In this document: in pieces, positions 1-11,600 of the stretch
How positions within the stretch are numbered: the first letter of the stretch is position 1
How the letters are laid out: each line of letters opens with the position of its first letter
Assembly: GCF_000151665.1 (NCBI RefSeq)
Contig: NW_013171815.1
Location: forward strand, 633,153-697,152
Direction of reading: 5' to 3'
DNA length: 64,000 nt
Source: Blastocystis hominis
Taxonomy: Eukaryota; Sar; Bigyra; Opalinata; Blastocystidae
Notes under the pieces: model-generated
The model's database searches: none
What the model was told of the DNA's origin: nothing
Seen by the model: only the letters and a program-made list of their open reading frames with translations
Position numbers and translations under genes: made by a program

Positions 1-3000
1 TCGCCACAACACGAATGATTCAGCTTGAGAACGAACATATTCGAGGTGAATGCGAAGGAAATGTACTGATCGAGAGAAGGGTCTGAGTGGAATGAAGGAT
101 TCAACGCTCCTGAAATCGATGCAAGGATATGAAATAGCGGAAACTCACATTCGAAGCGATGAGCTTTGCTACGCCCGTGAGAAGCGCTTGCCGAGTGATC
201 GAGGTGGTCGCAGGGCGACGGAGATGCACGATGATCTGATAGCGACTGCTGTAGCTGTACGGAGGCGTCATTTCGAAAAACTCGGAGGTCGGAACGCTGT
301 GCAGCGAAGCAGACGCTTCTTCTTTGCTAACGCCTGTATCGAAGGGGGGAAGTGAGACGGCAACCGCGGTTTCGGCGATCGAAACGCAGACGGATTTGAT
401 GTATTGGAAGGACCGATTGATTTCGGACCACGCCAGCAAATCGAATTCTAAGCAGTCGCCGAAAACGACAGAAGAGCCAGCGCCGAGAATCTGCTCGATG
501 GAGTCGCGGGTGAGATTCTTCACGACGATGGAGAAAATTCGGACGAAATTCGGGAAGCGGAACTGCATCTTAATGGACAGAGGCGATGTCTCGGTGTTTG
601 GGTCGCGCGGCTGCGACCAGAACGAGAAGAACGACTTCTGCGGCTCGGTTTGCTGGAGGTATTTCTGCTCTCGCACCGTTTCGATGGGAAGAATCTGCGG
701 GATCCCGCCATTGATGATGTGGTAATAATCGAGAGTGGGGAACACTTTGATCGATTCGGAGGTCGTGAAGAGCGAAGGAATCACAACCAATTGCTTCTCT
801 TCTGGCCAGATATCTTGCAGAACGATTTGCAGCTGACTCAGCTCGAAGAGACTCGGCAGAACATTCTCGTCGATGAAACTGTCGTTTGAGAAGGAATACG
901 AAGCACAAGAGTCGGATTCAAGGCTCGAAACATCCGGTTTGCGAGTAGTCAACCAATTCAGAAGCGGCTGATAGACGGAGAGTACAAGAGAAAGGCGACT
1001 GAAGAACTGATCGTCGATCGCCATCGTGATGTCCTGAATGTCCAACGAGATGAGTCGTGGCGACAAATCCGCCGGAATGTCCACAGAAAGAACGATTTTG
1101 CATTCATCGACGATCGGTGTGAATGTCGCCAGGTTCGACTGGTAAATATCCGTCGAGAAGTGCGCGTTGTCCTTGTCTAAAAGAACGCAGGCGCGTTGCA
1201 GCTCGACATGCGCGGAAACCGTCGATACAATCGCGTTGAGCGAAGAAAACGCCATGATAAAGGAAGTCTGGTAAGGAACCAGCAGGCGCATCTGCACCGA
1301 CTGCGTGTTGACCGAAACGCCGTACTTCACAGTCGATCGAACCGGCTTCGGGGATGCAGTCGAGACGGACGAATTGGAAGAAGGAGAAGGAGAAGAGCTG
1401 GTCGCCGGTGTAGAGGGAGATGAAAAGGTTGTAGCGGCCACAGGGAGATTGAAAAACGAAAGAACACACAAATCGATGAGATCGGGAGTCACGGCACAGC
1501 AAAGATCGCCAACATACACATAAAACCACTCGCTGTGTTCTTTCTTGTGAGGCTCTCGATCGATACACAAGCAGAGTGATTCCACATTGTCGCTGAAGGG
1601 GAGCGTTTTGAAAGAAAGAACCTCGATCTCATCCATCACACAGCGCAACGATCCCAGAGCCAGCATGCGTTCGCTCTTCTCTAAAGAGCCGGTTTGGAAG
1701 GAGAAATAAAACGCAGAAAGCGTGGTCGAAAGACAGTGGTTCGGTTTGCTCAGCTCCAAATGCACATCGTTCAGTTGCAGTTTGACTCGCATTTCGCTGG
1801 ACGGCTTGCGGGTTTCTGCCGCGTTTTCTGGCTCGATCGCCGGAGCGTTGTGCGAATGCGAAAACAACTCGATGAAGTGGTGAAGCAGGAGAAGCAAATG
1901 CTCCACATCTTCGATCTGAATCGCTGCATCCACTTTGGGAACCAAGAATTGGACCGAAAGAATATCGCCCGTCCGATAATACAATCGTTCGACGTCCAAT
2001 TGGCACGAGAAATCGGTCAGGAGCAAACGATTCGAAGTGTCCGCGATAAAGAAATTCTGCAATTGGAACGAAAGTTGATCAGAATGCGTGGGAAGCTGCT
2101 CGTATTGCAGACGCATTTGAATCACTTTGAGCAGATAGAACGACGCGGAGGAATAGAAGCAGCTCACAGAGGATTGCGAAATGCTCAACAGGAAAAGAAC
2201 GTGTTTTCGTTCATCATTCGTCGCTGGCTTGGGCGATTTGGGCGTTCTGGATGATTTGGGCATTTCCGGAATGAATGAAGGGAGCTCGTGGAGCAAGACG
2301 CCGACGCGATCCAGATTCACGTTCACTCCAAAGTTCCCGAGAGACACAGAGCACTGCAGATAATCACTGATAGTACACACCAGATTGAATGCTTGATTAA
2401 AACTCTCGACCAGAACATAATCGTCAGCGTCCTGCGTCAGTCGCACTTGCTGACATCCCAGCTGGATCTCCTCTTCATCCACATAGAAACTGCAATTCTG
2501 CAGCGATCCTTTCAGCACCGTTTGCGTTTCATTCACGAGCGTCAGCTGCATTGTGTCCAACACATAAGAAAACTTGAACACCGAAATGATTCGCTTTCTT
2601 TCCTCTGTAGGCTCTTGCGCAGAATCGCCTTGAGAGCAGGACGAACGGCGACGAAGCAGATTGTCTTTATCGATCGACATGCGATCCAGCGAAGATCGCA
2701 GATAGATCGAACCTTCAGTCACAACTTCGGTGTGCTCAAGCGACTCATCGAGGCTCTTTACATCGGCGGAGAGCATCGAGAGGAAGGCTTCGTATTGAGT
2801 GGACATGAGGAGAAGAGAATGAATGAATGCGGAACTCAAAGAAATCGCGAGATTCTGGCTTGAGCAGTGAATTGTGTAGTTGATAAAGTCCAAGATCATC
2901 ATCAAATCATTGAGTCGAACCACTGGCTGGTCTCGATAAAGCAAGCAGAAGTCCTTCACGATCATAGAGAGTTCCTGCTTCTGCGCGTCTTCCGAATCGG

Positions 3001-6000
3001 TCGTAGTCGCGATCGTGATTGTAGGAGTGAAGAAGTGAATGTCTTCCGACAGAACGACTTGGACCGGACGAATGAACACGTTGACCAAAGTCAGCGACTT
3101 CAGCATTTCTCGAATGTCGATATTGAATAGAATAAACGAATTCGACTCTTCCTTGGGTTTGCTTTCAATCGGAGAAACCGGAGAAAGCACACTCGAATCA
3201 GGTCGTTTGTTGCTTCGAATCCAAGAAAACACATCGTTTAGCAACGTTATGAGTCCAAGCAAGTGAATAAACATAGCAGAAGAGGTGCATGTGACTCGTC
3301 TTTCGCTCTCTTGATTCTCGATAATCATCTCAAACGCATTGGAGATTGAATCAAAATTGGTCTTGGCGGGATACGAAAAGAGCGGCTGCTCGTTCTTCGT
3401 TATCGAAATCGACTGGAATACCACCTTGGAATGCACCATCGATTCATTCGTGATCACATAATCGACCTTCTTGATAGAAATATGCCCAAACAGATTGACA
3501 AACAGAAGATTAATCACATCGGATGACTACGATGAATCGCAAACCGCTTCGAGTACCTGAGGCAAAGTCAGCGAGATCGGGACGTTCAGCAGCCGCGCGA
3601 TTTCATTCCCTGCAGAAAGCCACGCCGAAATCCCATCTGCGTCCAGGCGAGCGCTTGCCTTATCGCAGAAGATGCTTCCGGACAGCTCTTGGCGGTTGTT
3701 CAGCAGGTGGACTCGGAAGGAATCGACGGTGAAGAGAGAGCGATAATCTATGGAACACGATTCACAAATGGCAAACTGCTCCGGACTGAAAAGTCGGATA
3801 CATCCAGCGAGAGAACCAGCTCTGAAGCCGCGATGGGGCAATGAGGACATGCGAGATTGTTGAAATAGAGCAAATCCAACGACTTCAGAGACATAGCTAA
3901 CAGAGAAGAGGAAGTGGAGCTCGATGAACTGCCGACGGCGTAAGAGAGCGAGAAGTTGGAGATCTTGGCTTGGAAGAAATAGTCGTTGTGGGCAGCTACG
4001 ATGGCTGTTTGTGTTTCTTCCTTACTCTTACTCATTTCTTCGCTTGGGTTCGGACTCTTCTTGGAAGAGAGAAGAATCTATTGGTGAACGGCAGAAGGAA
4101 CGAGAACGGGCATGATGTTGTTCATCACCGTCGACAGCACGGGAATCATACTCAGATCCTTGGTGATATGCAGATTCGTGCAGCTAATTTCGATGCATCC
4201 CGCTGGAATGATTTCGTCATGCAGCGTGTGCTTGTACAGCATGTAGTCTTGGTAGAGCGAAGAGTACTTCTTCAGACGCGCCACGAATCCGTTCTCTTCC
4301 TTCAAATACTCCGCGTGTTTGGACGCATCTTCCAGAAACTGGCGCTCGCCAAACATGCAGATGTGGCTCGGTTTGTGCGGCTTTCTCACATCAGTCTGCG
4401 AATTCCACTGGATTAACGGCTTGTCCATCACGCTCAGCGAAAACTAGAAGTGATTTCGATTCCCATTGCATACATCGCGCAGAACAAAAATGCAATCTGC
4501 CGAGTAAAACTGATTGTCATACATGTTGGCCACAAACTCCATGCCGCCAATCGTCATTTCCAGCACCGATTTATGCATCGTTTTCCTACAATCAACGTTC
4601 AAAACAACAAAGCAAACGGAACAGAGAGCGTCGAGAGATACACCTCCTTCTTTGGCTCTTTGCCTTCTCCCATTACGGGAATGGTATTATCCGCGGTGAC
4701 TTGATAAGCAGAAGGCAGAAGATTTCGAGGCATGGAATAGGTGAAATGGAGCGTCCCGACATACAACGCAATACTATTCACATTAAATTTGGGAGACATC
4801 GGTGAGTTTGCATTGAATGCTTCGGCACGGTCTTCTAAAGGTTGGAGAAGCTCCGAAGGAGGAGGCGATTCGATCGGCGATCGCTCCATTTCGATCATTT
4901 CACTCGAAACAGTCTCAAGCGTGGGTGATTCTGTATCAAGAAAGTGGTTTAAGAGAGTAATGAGAGCATTCAATTGGTAAGTATTGAGATTGATAGTCAC
5001 GTTGTCATCGATGTGAATGTCGACCATATTAGTGTAGAAGGCGATGTCGTAGATTGTGTGAAGATTGTGAACGGTGTACTGCGTCGAATGGGACGTTTCG
5101 TCGTTTTCCTTTGAAATGTGCATATGATATTCCTCGATTTCGTCCACTTCTTTCTCTGATAAAAACCCGAACAAGTCTAGAAGGAAGGATGATTCATTAT
5201 GGCAAACCCCAATTCGTCGATTTCGAATCGGAATTCGAATTCGATTTGGAATTCGATTTCGATTTGGATTTGGAACTGCTTGCACTCGAAGATCCCGACA
5301 TCGCAGAATTGATCAGACCTTCCCATAGAGAGAACATACATCGAATGTGCATCGAAAAGTTGTTCACCAATGGATAGTAAAAGATTCGTTCACGCTCACT
5401 GTTCTCCATGTCGATCGTCGCTTCCTTGTCTTTGTCTTTGTCTTTATCAGGAGTCGGAGCGAGCGTGGAAAAGAGCGATCGTTTGGGGGTTTTCCGCTGT
5501 ATGCAGTCAATACTCACAACAAAATCCCCAATGTTGATGCTCTTGTACATGATTCCTTTCGATCCCTATTCTATCAGTACACTAAACAATGTTCTACGCG
5601 AGGCTCCTGCCAGTTGTATTCCCAATTATCTTCGGGACCACTCGACATGACTTCGAAATACTACCAATCAGAAGAAAAAAAGCACAAAAGCACCTTGCAG
5701 GTCATGACGGTGTGGATGTTCTCGTGAGTGTATCGCACAATAAGGTTGTCGATGCGGATAGAAACGTTTGCCATAATTCGTTTTAGATAACGATCGCCCC
5801 ACATTCCACGCGGCGTCGTATCTTCTTTTTCTTTTTCTTTTTCTTCCTCTTCCTTCTCCATGGGGGTTTCTCTATGTGTTACATATCAACTCCATGCATA
5901 CGGTTTTCTAGGACTCGTTTTCTTGCCAGGAGTTTCTGCAAAAGTCTAGTTCACATAAAAAGACAACAACAAATACCTTATCTCCGATTTCAATGTCTAA

Positions 6001-6315
6001 GTTATCGATATAGACTCCGATCGGCAATGAGAGAAGGGACGTCCAAGGAATCACAATCTTTAAGCTCTTTGCGAAACTTGATTTTATAACAATCGGAAGC
6101 TGAAGGCCGAGATCCTCCTCGATTGACGTTAAATTCAGCTCCACATTCTGTAGATTTAGTTCTTGGCTGAGAATTCCCAATGCTACAAATAACTAGCAAA
6201 TCCATGCTTTACAATTAACTTCAATTCCAATAATGTATTTTGAAAGTGCTGAAACAAGTATGGAAGAAACATAGTTTCTAACTGGACTTGCAACGTAATT
6301 CAATACGTAGGACAT
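1..6315 (-). CDS. VPS13: VPS13-family lipid-transfer protein, N-terminal part (3' end beyond window)
   Basis: VPS13 proteins are long bridge-like lipid carriers at membrane contact sites. The start is set at the ATG at 6315. Its peptide MSYVLNYVASP leads into KYIIGIEVNSLGILSQELNL and LKIVIPWTSL, which match the chorein N terminus of the family (a helix, then GxxxLxNVELN, then the IPW motif). RIDNLIVRYTHEN, near 5.7 kb, matches the family's IRYED segment. The gene is split by many introns of about 30 nt. Clear ones are 6183-6212, one between the exons ending PQ and starting SSDVINLL near 3.53 kb, and one near 3.75 kb. The largest exon (about 3.52 to 0.13 kb) has the long beta-rich, low-identity sequence expected of the hydrophobic groove. 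At 87-130 an AT-AC intron is inferred, after which the frame is open to the window edge. No C-terminal VAB or DH-like domain is visible, because the gene is cut at the left edge. Confidence 0.85.
87..130 (-). other. Probable U12-type AT-AC intron in VPS13 (44 nt)
   Basis: On the minus strand this segment begins ATATCCTTGC and ends ATCCTTCATTCCAC. The first eight bases equal the U12 5' splice-site consensus and TCCTTCAT resembles the U12 branch element. Removing it joins phase 0 to phase 0 (SFRYF to SDPSLDQ) and gives an open frame to the window edge. Reading through gives a TGA stop. The competing GT-AG intron of 39 nt (donor GTGAG at about 149) leads straight into a stop. Confidence 0.6.
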
Positions 6316-6626
6316 TTGAAAACGATATTTATGTAAATCGTTTACCTAACGAAAGAATTAGTGTTTTTCTAAAAGATGCTTTAGTAAATGTGGCTTGTAT
6401 TTAAACTCGTGCAATACTTATTAGTATTCTAGCAGTAAACCAAACTAGGAATAACAGAGAATCACAATAGGGTTGATGTTTCTACTGGATATTACTTCAT
6501 TTGCTATCAACTATTCTTTTGATGCTAGGATTGGATTGATTCGTTTCTCAGAATAGTCAACTGTTATCATGTTTTTTCGTCTATCCCGTCGCTTTATAAC
6601 TCCAGCGTAGAGAGAGCATTGCAAAA
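6316..6626. promoter_or_regulatory. Divergent intergenic region between VPS13 and NFU1
   Basis: About 310 bp of AT-rich DNA between two divergent start codons, so it should hold both promoters. A CTTTATAAC box lies near 6590, about 35 bp before the NFU1 ATG. It could be TATA-like, but nothing else shows that it is functional. No coding potential was seen. Confidence 0.4.
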
Positions 6627-7616
6627 TTGACGATTAGAAGTAAACTTCGTAATTGGAGAAGTCCCGTATTTGCGCGCTTTGTAAGCGTAAAGTCTTACAC
6701 AACTCCCAATCCAAATGTGAAACGCTATGAAACGTTTCCGGAAATGGTAATTCTCCCCGAAGCTTATGGATCGAGTCTTGTATACGTTTTTTCGTGTCCT
6801 CGATGTATAGGAAATCAAGAATGTATCCCAAGCACGCGTTTCTCCCCTGGCACAGCTCTTGTTGTCCTTTCCAGAAATTCGAGGTGTGAACATGAATTCC
6901 ACTAGTTTCTCCGTTGCGAAAAAAGTATTCTATTTGAAAACGAGGTGAGTTTCAGCCCTCTGTCTCGTGGGAGTATATTGACTCTGTTCTCAACGAGAAA
7001 CTGGATAAGATATCCTAAAACAACTCATACGAAATTTCTTAACACCACTTTTTCGAAGATGATGCAGCTGTAATCACCGTTTATGAGCCAAAAGACATCC
7101 CTGAAGACCCAAATATAATCAAAGAATCCGACTGTGAAGTCGTGAAGCTCGTAAAGGAAGTGCTTCAAACATATCCTTATTTTAATTTTATAAGTTTTTT
7201 AGGTTATTTTTTTATTTTTTTCATGATTCTTCTATTCATTTTAACGTTTCCTTCACTTCACTCGCATTCGTCCCCGAGTCGTTCAAGATGGAGGCGATAT
7301 TCTCTTCGATTCCTGGCTCCCTGAAACCGGCGAAGTGGTTGTTCGAATGATCGGCGCGTGTGAAGACTGTCCCAGCAGCTCGATCACGCTGAAACAGGGC
7401 GTGGAGAAGATGTTGATGCACTACATTCCCGAAGTGAAGCGCGTGCTGAACAAGGGAGACGAAGAGCTTCCGCTAGAGGAGCGAGAACGGCAGTCGAACG
7501 CAGAGCGAAAGGAGATGGAGTATCTGGACAATTTCAATAAGGAATTGGATCGAATGATCGCCGAAGAGAAGGCGCGAATCAAAGAGGAGGCGAAGAAGAA
7601 GCTCGAGAAGTTATAA
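6627..7616 (+). CDS. NFU1: NFU1 iron-sulfur cluster scaffold, organelle-targeted
   Basis: NFU1 delivers Fe-S clusters to client enzymes in mitochondria or related organelles. The leader [18 protein letters not shown] is basic and hydroxylated, as expected of a targeting signal. It is followed by [14 protein letters not shown] (the Nfu N domain TPNPN signature), [16 protein letters not shown], and then the NifU domain with [13 protein letters not shown] and the CxxC cluster ligands in [16 protein letters not shown] charged helical tail ([15 protein letters not shown] to KKLEKL) extends past the usual end. Four introns are needed: 6780-6810 and 6925-6955 (31 nt each, GT-AG), then 7010-7048 and 7171-7261, both AT-AC. 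With all four removed, the protein is continuous, including [17 protein letters not shown], which matches the family's LLDTRIRP. TGTTTGTG lies about 25 nt after the TAA. Confidence 0.93.
7010..7048 (+). other. U12-type AT-AC intron 3 of NFU1 (39 nt)
   Basis: Starts ATATCCTAAA and ends TTTCTTAACACCAC. TTTCTTAAC matches the U12 branch consensus TTCCTTAAC at nearly every base, with the branch A six nt before the end. No GT donor exists in the region that would restore frame. Removal joins NEKLDK to [14 protein letters not shown] in phase 0. Reading through gives TAA inside the segment. An end three bases earlier, also at AC, is possible. Confidence 0.82.
7171..7261 (+). other. U12-type AT-AC intron 4 of NFU1 (91 nt)
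   Basis: Starts ATATCCTTAT, a perfect U12 donor, and ends TTTCCTTCACTTCAC, with a branch-like TTCCTTCAC. Removal joins CAA AC to T CGC ATT CGT and gives [15 protein letters not shown], which matches NFU proteins across the splice. No AG occurs between 7203 and the RIRP codons, so a GT-AG solution that keeps RIRP does not exist. Confidence 0.88.
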
Positions 7617-7674
7617 GAACAACACATCGTGCTCAAAAGAGTGTTTGTGTGAACCAAACAGACGAATCAGAGGA

Positions 7675-8475
7675 CTAGAACGTGGAATCAAAGAGATAGT
7701 TCTTCATAGAGTCCAGAGTGGAGGCTTGCTTCTCCAGCTTGAACGCACTCTCCACCACTCCGATCTCCGTGGATGTCGTGTCCAGTCCGCAGAACGCTGT
7801 GAAGTCGTTCGCGACCAGACCCGCTCCGATTACATCCGATCCTCGATTGATCGTGCCTGCCATGAGGCTGATCTGGAGAAGCGAGGAGAGCTCTTCCTTC
7901 TCATCGAGGGAGGTGGCGGGGTGCACAAGTCCTCCTTGGTTTGAAATCACGCAATAGCTGCCAATCAACGCGTTTCCAGCGATCGAATGACGGAACACTT
8001 CCACACCGAGAACGTCCTCAACAATTTCTTCGGTTTCCTACGGTGTGAATTCTTACACTTCGCAATGCTTACTCGGCCTAAATCGGAATGCAGAAGCGCG
8101 ACGTGATCATTGCAAGCAATCAAATTACCGAGGGATGACAAACGGTCATCCACTCTCTTGACAACCACTCCATCAGGAATGGAATTGCGAATATGTTCTA
8201 ATTCGGCGTCTGTAATAGAAATTGGAACAAGGAGCCCATTCTTGTTTCCTAGGCATCACAAGCAGGGAACACCGTGTACCAGCAGTCACACGACCAACAA
8301 AACGGCAACCCGCGATCGAGGTTTTAATCACGGGAATTTGATCTGCCAACTCGGTCTCAAATGCACTGTAAAAGGTTTCGGAGCCACCTGTGGCAACGAG
8401 ACAGTATTTGTTTGTCAGCTTAGAAAAGACTCCAACGTCATTGCTTCCCTCAAACTGAACTCCTAAGTGTGACAA
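7675..8475 (-). CDS. EIF6: Translation initiation factor 6 (eIF6)
   Basis: eIF6 binds the 60S subunit, acts in its late maturation and prevents premature joining to 40S. The sequence matches the family over its whole length (about 245 residues): [20 protein letters not shown] at the start, [11 protein letters not shown], then [70 protein letters not shown] and [11 protein letters not shown]. Two introns interrupt it, at 8249-8279 (31 nt) and 8038-8072 (35 nt). Splicing both gives continuous conserved sequence. The start is the ATG at 8475, immediately before the conserved N terminus. It is divergent from the kinesin-like gene, with about 180 bp between the start codons, and converges on NFU1 with about 58 bp between stops. 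Confidence 0.96.
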
Positions 8476-8653
8476 TCTTTGGAGAGAGCCTACGAATTGC
8501 CATCGAGAAAAAAAATTATGAAAATATGATAAAAGAATAATTCTTCAGGAGTTTCACTTTTAGGATTTTTGCCAGGTGCAAAAATCGGGGGTAATTTTGA
8601 AGTGGTTTGAAATAGCTTTTTCACTTTGCATTCCGCATTGTTCATCAAACGCG

Positions 8654-11600
8654 ATGGATACGAACCATATTAATGCAATTGTGAAGCCGGTTGACATATC
8701 TGATGTGCGATTGGTCCTGTTGCCCTTATTGCGTAGAACGCTACAGACGATGATGTGTGTTGGAATTTTGATTCTACGAACAATTGCATCTTTTCTGTTG
8801 AAGAAAATGGTGACGTTGCGGCGAATGAACGAGATTTTTATGGTATTGGAAAGAGGTATTTATTTAGATTCAGATGCCGTGATTGATTCGAATGTCAGTG
8901 GTGAAAAACTGTTCCAAGCGCACTTTGGGTCTATTGGATCAAAGGTTGCTGATGGCATTCACTGTACTATTTAAATAGCGTGCGTAAGGATCTAGGTTTT
9001 CTCCTAGGAGTGGGAGAGACTTCTTGTGATATTGCGTCAATCTTTCAGGGATCAGAATCATCGAAGGGACTGATTACTATGTCTGTGGATAGTATTTTGT
9101 CTCAGATCGAGATTGTGTGTTTTCGCTGCGTAGTTGACCCCTAGAACAGCAAAGACCGCATCTACATTCTCCGTGTGAGCGTTTTGGAGATTTTGCGCGA
9201 GACGGTTCGTGATCTTCTCTCGGATCGCGTGTCCATCACCGATATATCCGACATACCAAGTGCATCGACTGTTCTCTGCACCGAGTCCGAGTTTTCTTCC
9301 CTCGACGACTTCAAGTCTGTTGGTCCTCTGCTTTATCTTCACGTCAGATCGTAATGGAGGGTATTTCTCGCTCGAACAACGTCGAATTGGACAGCTCAAA
9401 GTACGACGCCAACCGCACTCTCATCATCCGTGTCTTTTGTGAGAGTCGCGCACGTGACGATCACTTATATCGCGCCAACGGCGAGGTGTTGCTCGGAGAA
9501 CTCAACCTCGTTCTCCTTCCAGGCATCGAAACATTGAATTTGGAACCCACGTCGAGCGGAGTGTCGAAGGAAGCTTCGCAGTTAGGCCGAGGCATCACGT
9601 CGTTCTATCGCTCCGTTTCCTCACTCTCGCAAAATCAGTTTTCGGAGGACCAAATCAATTGGCGACTCACAAAACTCCTCCACTTTCTGCACCACGCGAT
9701 GCTTCCGACGTCCTTTACTGTTCTTTTAGCCTTTCTGAATCCGCTTCGATCCCATCGATCGCTGGCGTTGCAGACGCTGGCGCTCGCCCACCGGATTCGA
9801 AAGATCGCGCAGACGCCGGCGCCCTGCAGAATCCACAATCAGTCCGTCGTGTCTTCGTTTCTTCGAGACAAAGTGAAAGCCGCTGAAGAAGCGAACGAAG
9901 AGCTGAAACGGCATTGTGAAGAGCTGAAACGGCATTATGAGGAGCTGCAGGAGGAGCTACAGACGGCGAAAGCGTCGTTTACATCGGTGTCGGTGGCTTT
10001 GGATCAAGCGAATGAAAAAGGAGAGAAGGATTCGGAGGAGCTGAAGAAGTGTCGAGAGCAAATCGAAGCGATTCAATCCGCAGAACAGCTGCGATCGCTT
10101 CGAATCGTGACGTTGGAGTGAGGTTCGGGAAGCGTTGTGAGAATTAGAAAGCAAATCCTTTTGCTTCGAGAGTCGCACAAAGCGAGCGACACGGAAAAGG
10201 AAATGATGGAGCTGCAGAACAAGCAGATTCATGATCAAGAAGTGATTCAAGAAGAAGAGAAGAAGCGAAAGAAAGCGGAGGAGGAAGCTTCTGCGTTGCA
10301 AACCGAAGTCGATCGGATTCGCGAAGAGAAAGCAAAGCTGAAGGAGCAGCTGGAAGCGGAGAAAAACGAATTGCAGAAGTCGGAGTCCCAATGGAGACAT
10401 CGTGCCGAAGCGTTGGCGATGACAGTTTCGATTTATGAAGGATCGCTTTTGCAAACGCGCAATGAATTGAAGAAAGAGCGCGAAGACTTGAAGCTTCAAA
10501 TCGAATCAGAAGCCGAAAAAGCGACGCGTTTGCAGACTTTGGAGAAAGAGAAAAGCGAGCTGGCGAAGGAAATCGCTTCGATCCGCTCGCAGTGGAGCGA
10601 ATCCGACGCGCGATGGAAGCGAACGCAACAGCAGCAAATCGAAGCGAAGGACAAGGAAATCGAGCAGTTAAAACAGTTGAATCGATCTTTGGAAAAAGCC
10701 GCGAATTCTGGAGAAATGGAAATGCTTCAATCGGAGTTGCAGGAACAGAGAAAAGTGTCGCAGCGAACCGAAGCGTCGCTGCATAGCGTGGAAGAGAAAT
10801 ACGAGTTCGCTTCCACGCAGGTGGAGAAATTGAAGAAGGAAATCCTGGGATATCAAGATCAGTTGTCGAAACTACGTCTGCAAACGGAGATTTTGGAGGC
10901 AGAGAAGAACGGAATCGAGCAGTCGGTTCGTCAGGAAAGCGAGCAGCGCAAGGAACACGAGCAGATCGAAAAGCAGCGATTGGCTGGGATTGTGGAGAGT
11001 CAGGAAAAGTCGATCGCGGAGCTGAAAGGACAGTTGGAGCAGAGCCAGAAATCGATCAATGAATTCCAGCAACAATGCGCAGAATTAGCCTCCGAAAATG
11101 GCCATTACAAAATGCAAATGAGGGAATTCGAAGAGAAGTTGGAAGAGAAAACGGAGCAGCACGACTCGCTGAAACGACAAGTCGACGCTTTGCTTCAGAG
11201 TGCGAATGCGACAGAAGAAGAATTGACGCATGCTCGCGATGAGTTGGATGCAACGAAGAAAGACCTGCAAGTGAGCGAGACGCGATCGATGGCTTTAGAA
11301 ATGAGTATGAAATCGCTCCGCGAAGCAGAGCGGAAGAAGAGAGCGGAAGTGGAGGAGTATCAATCGCGGCTCGCTGAGTTGGAGAGAAAACATGAGACGA
11401 TGGAAAAGGAGCTGAAAGGGGAGTACGAGAAAATGGTGAAGGAGAATGACGAGTTGCAGAATCAGGTAACGGAGCAATTGAAAACGCTGAATGATTGCTT
11501 GCCGCGACTTCAAAACGCGGAGAATGCGTTGAAGGAGACAAAAAGAAAGGTGGAGGAATTGAGGAATGAAAGAGAAACGTTGCGAAGTCGATTCGAAAAG

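Noticed and set aside
7150-7262. Frameshift or assembly error in NFU1
   Set aside because: First suspected because no AG acceptor precedes RIRP. The AT-AC intron explains both gaps without any error.
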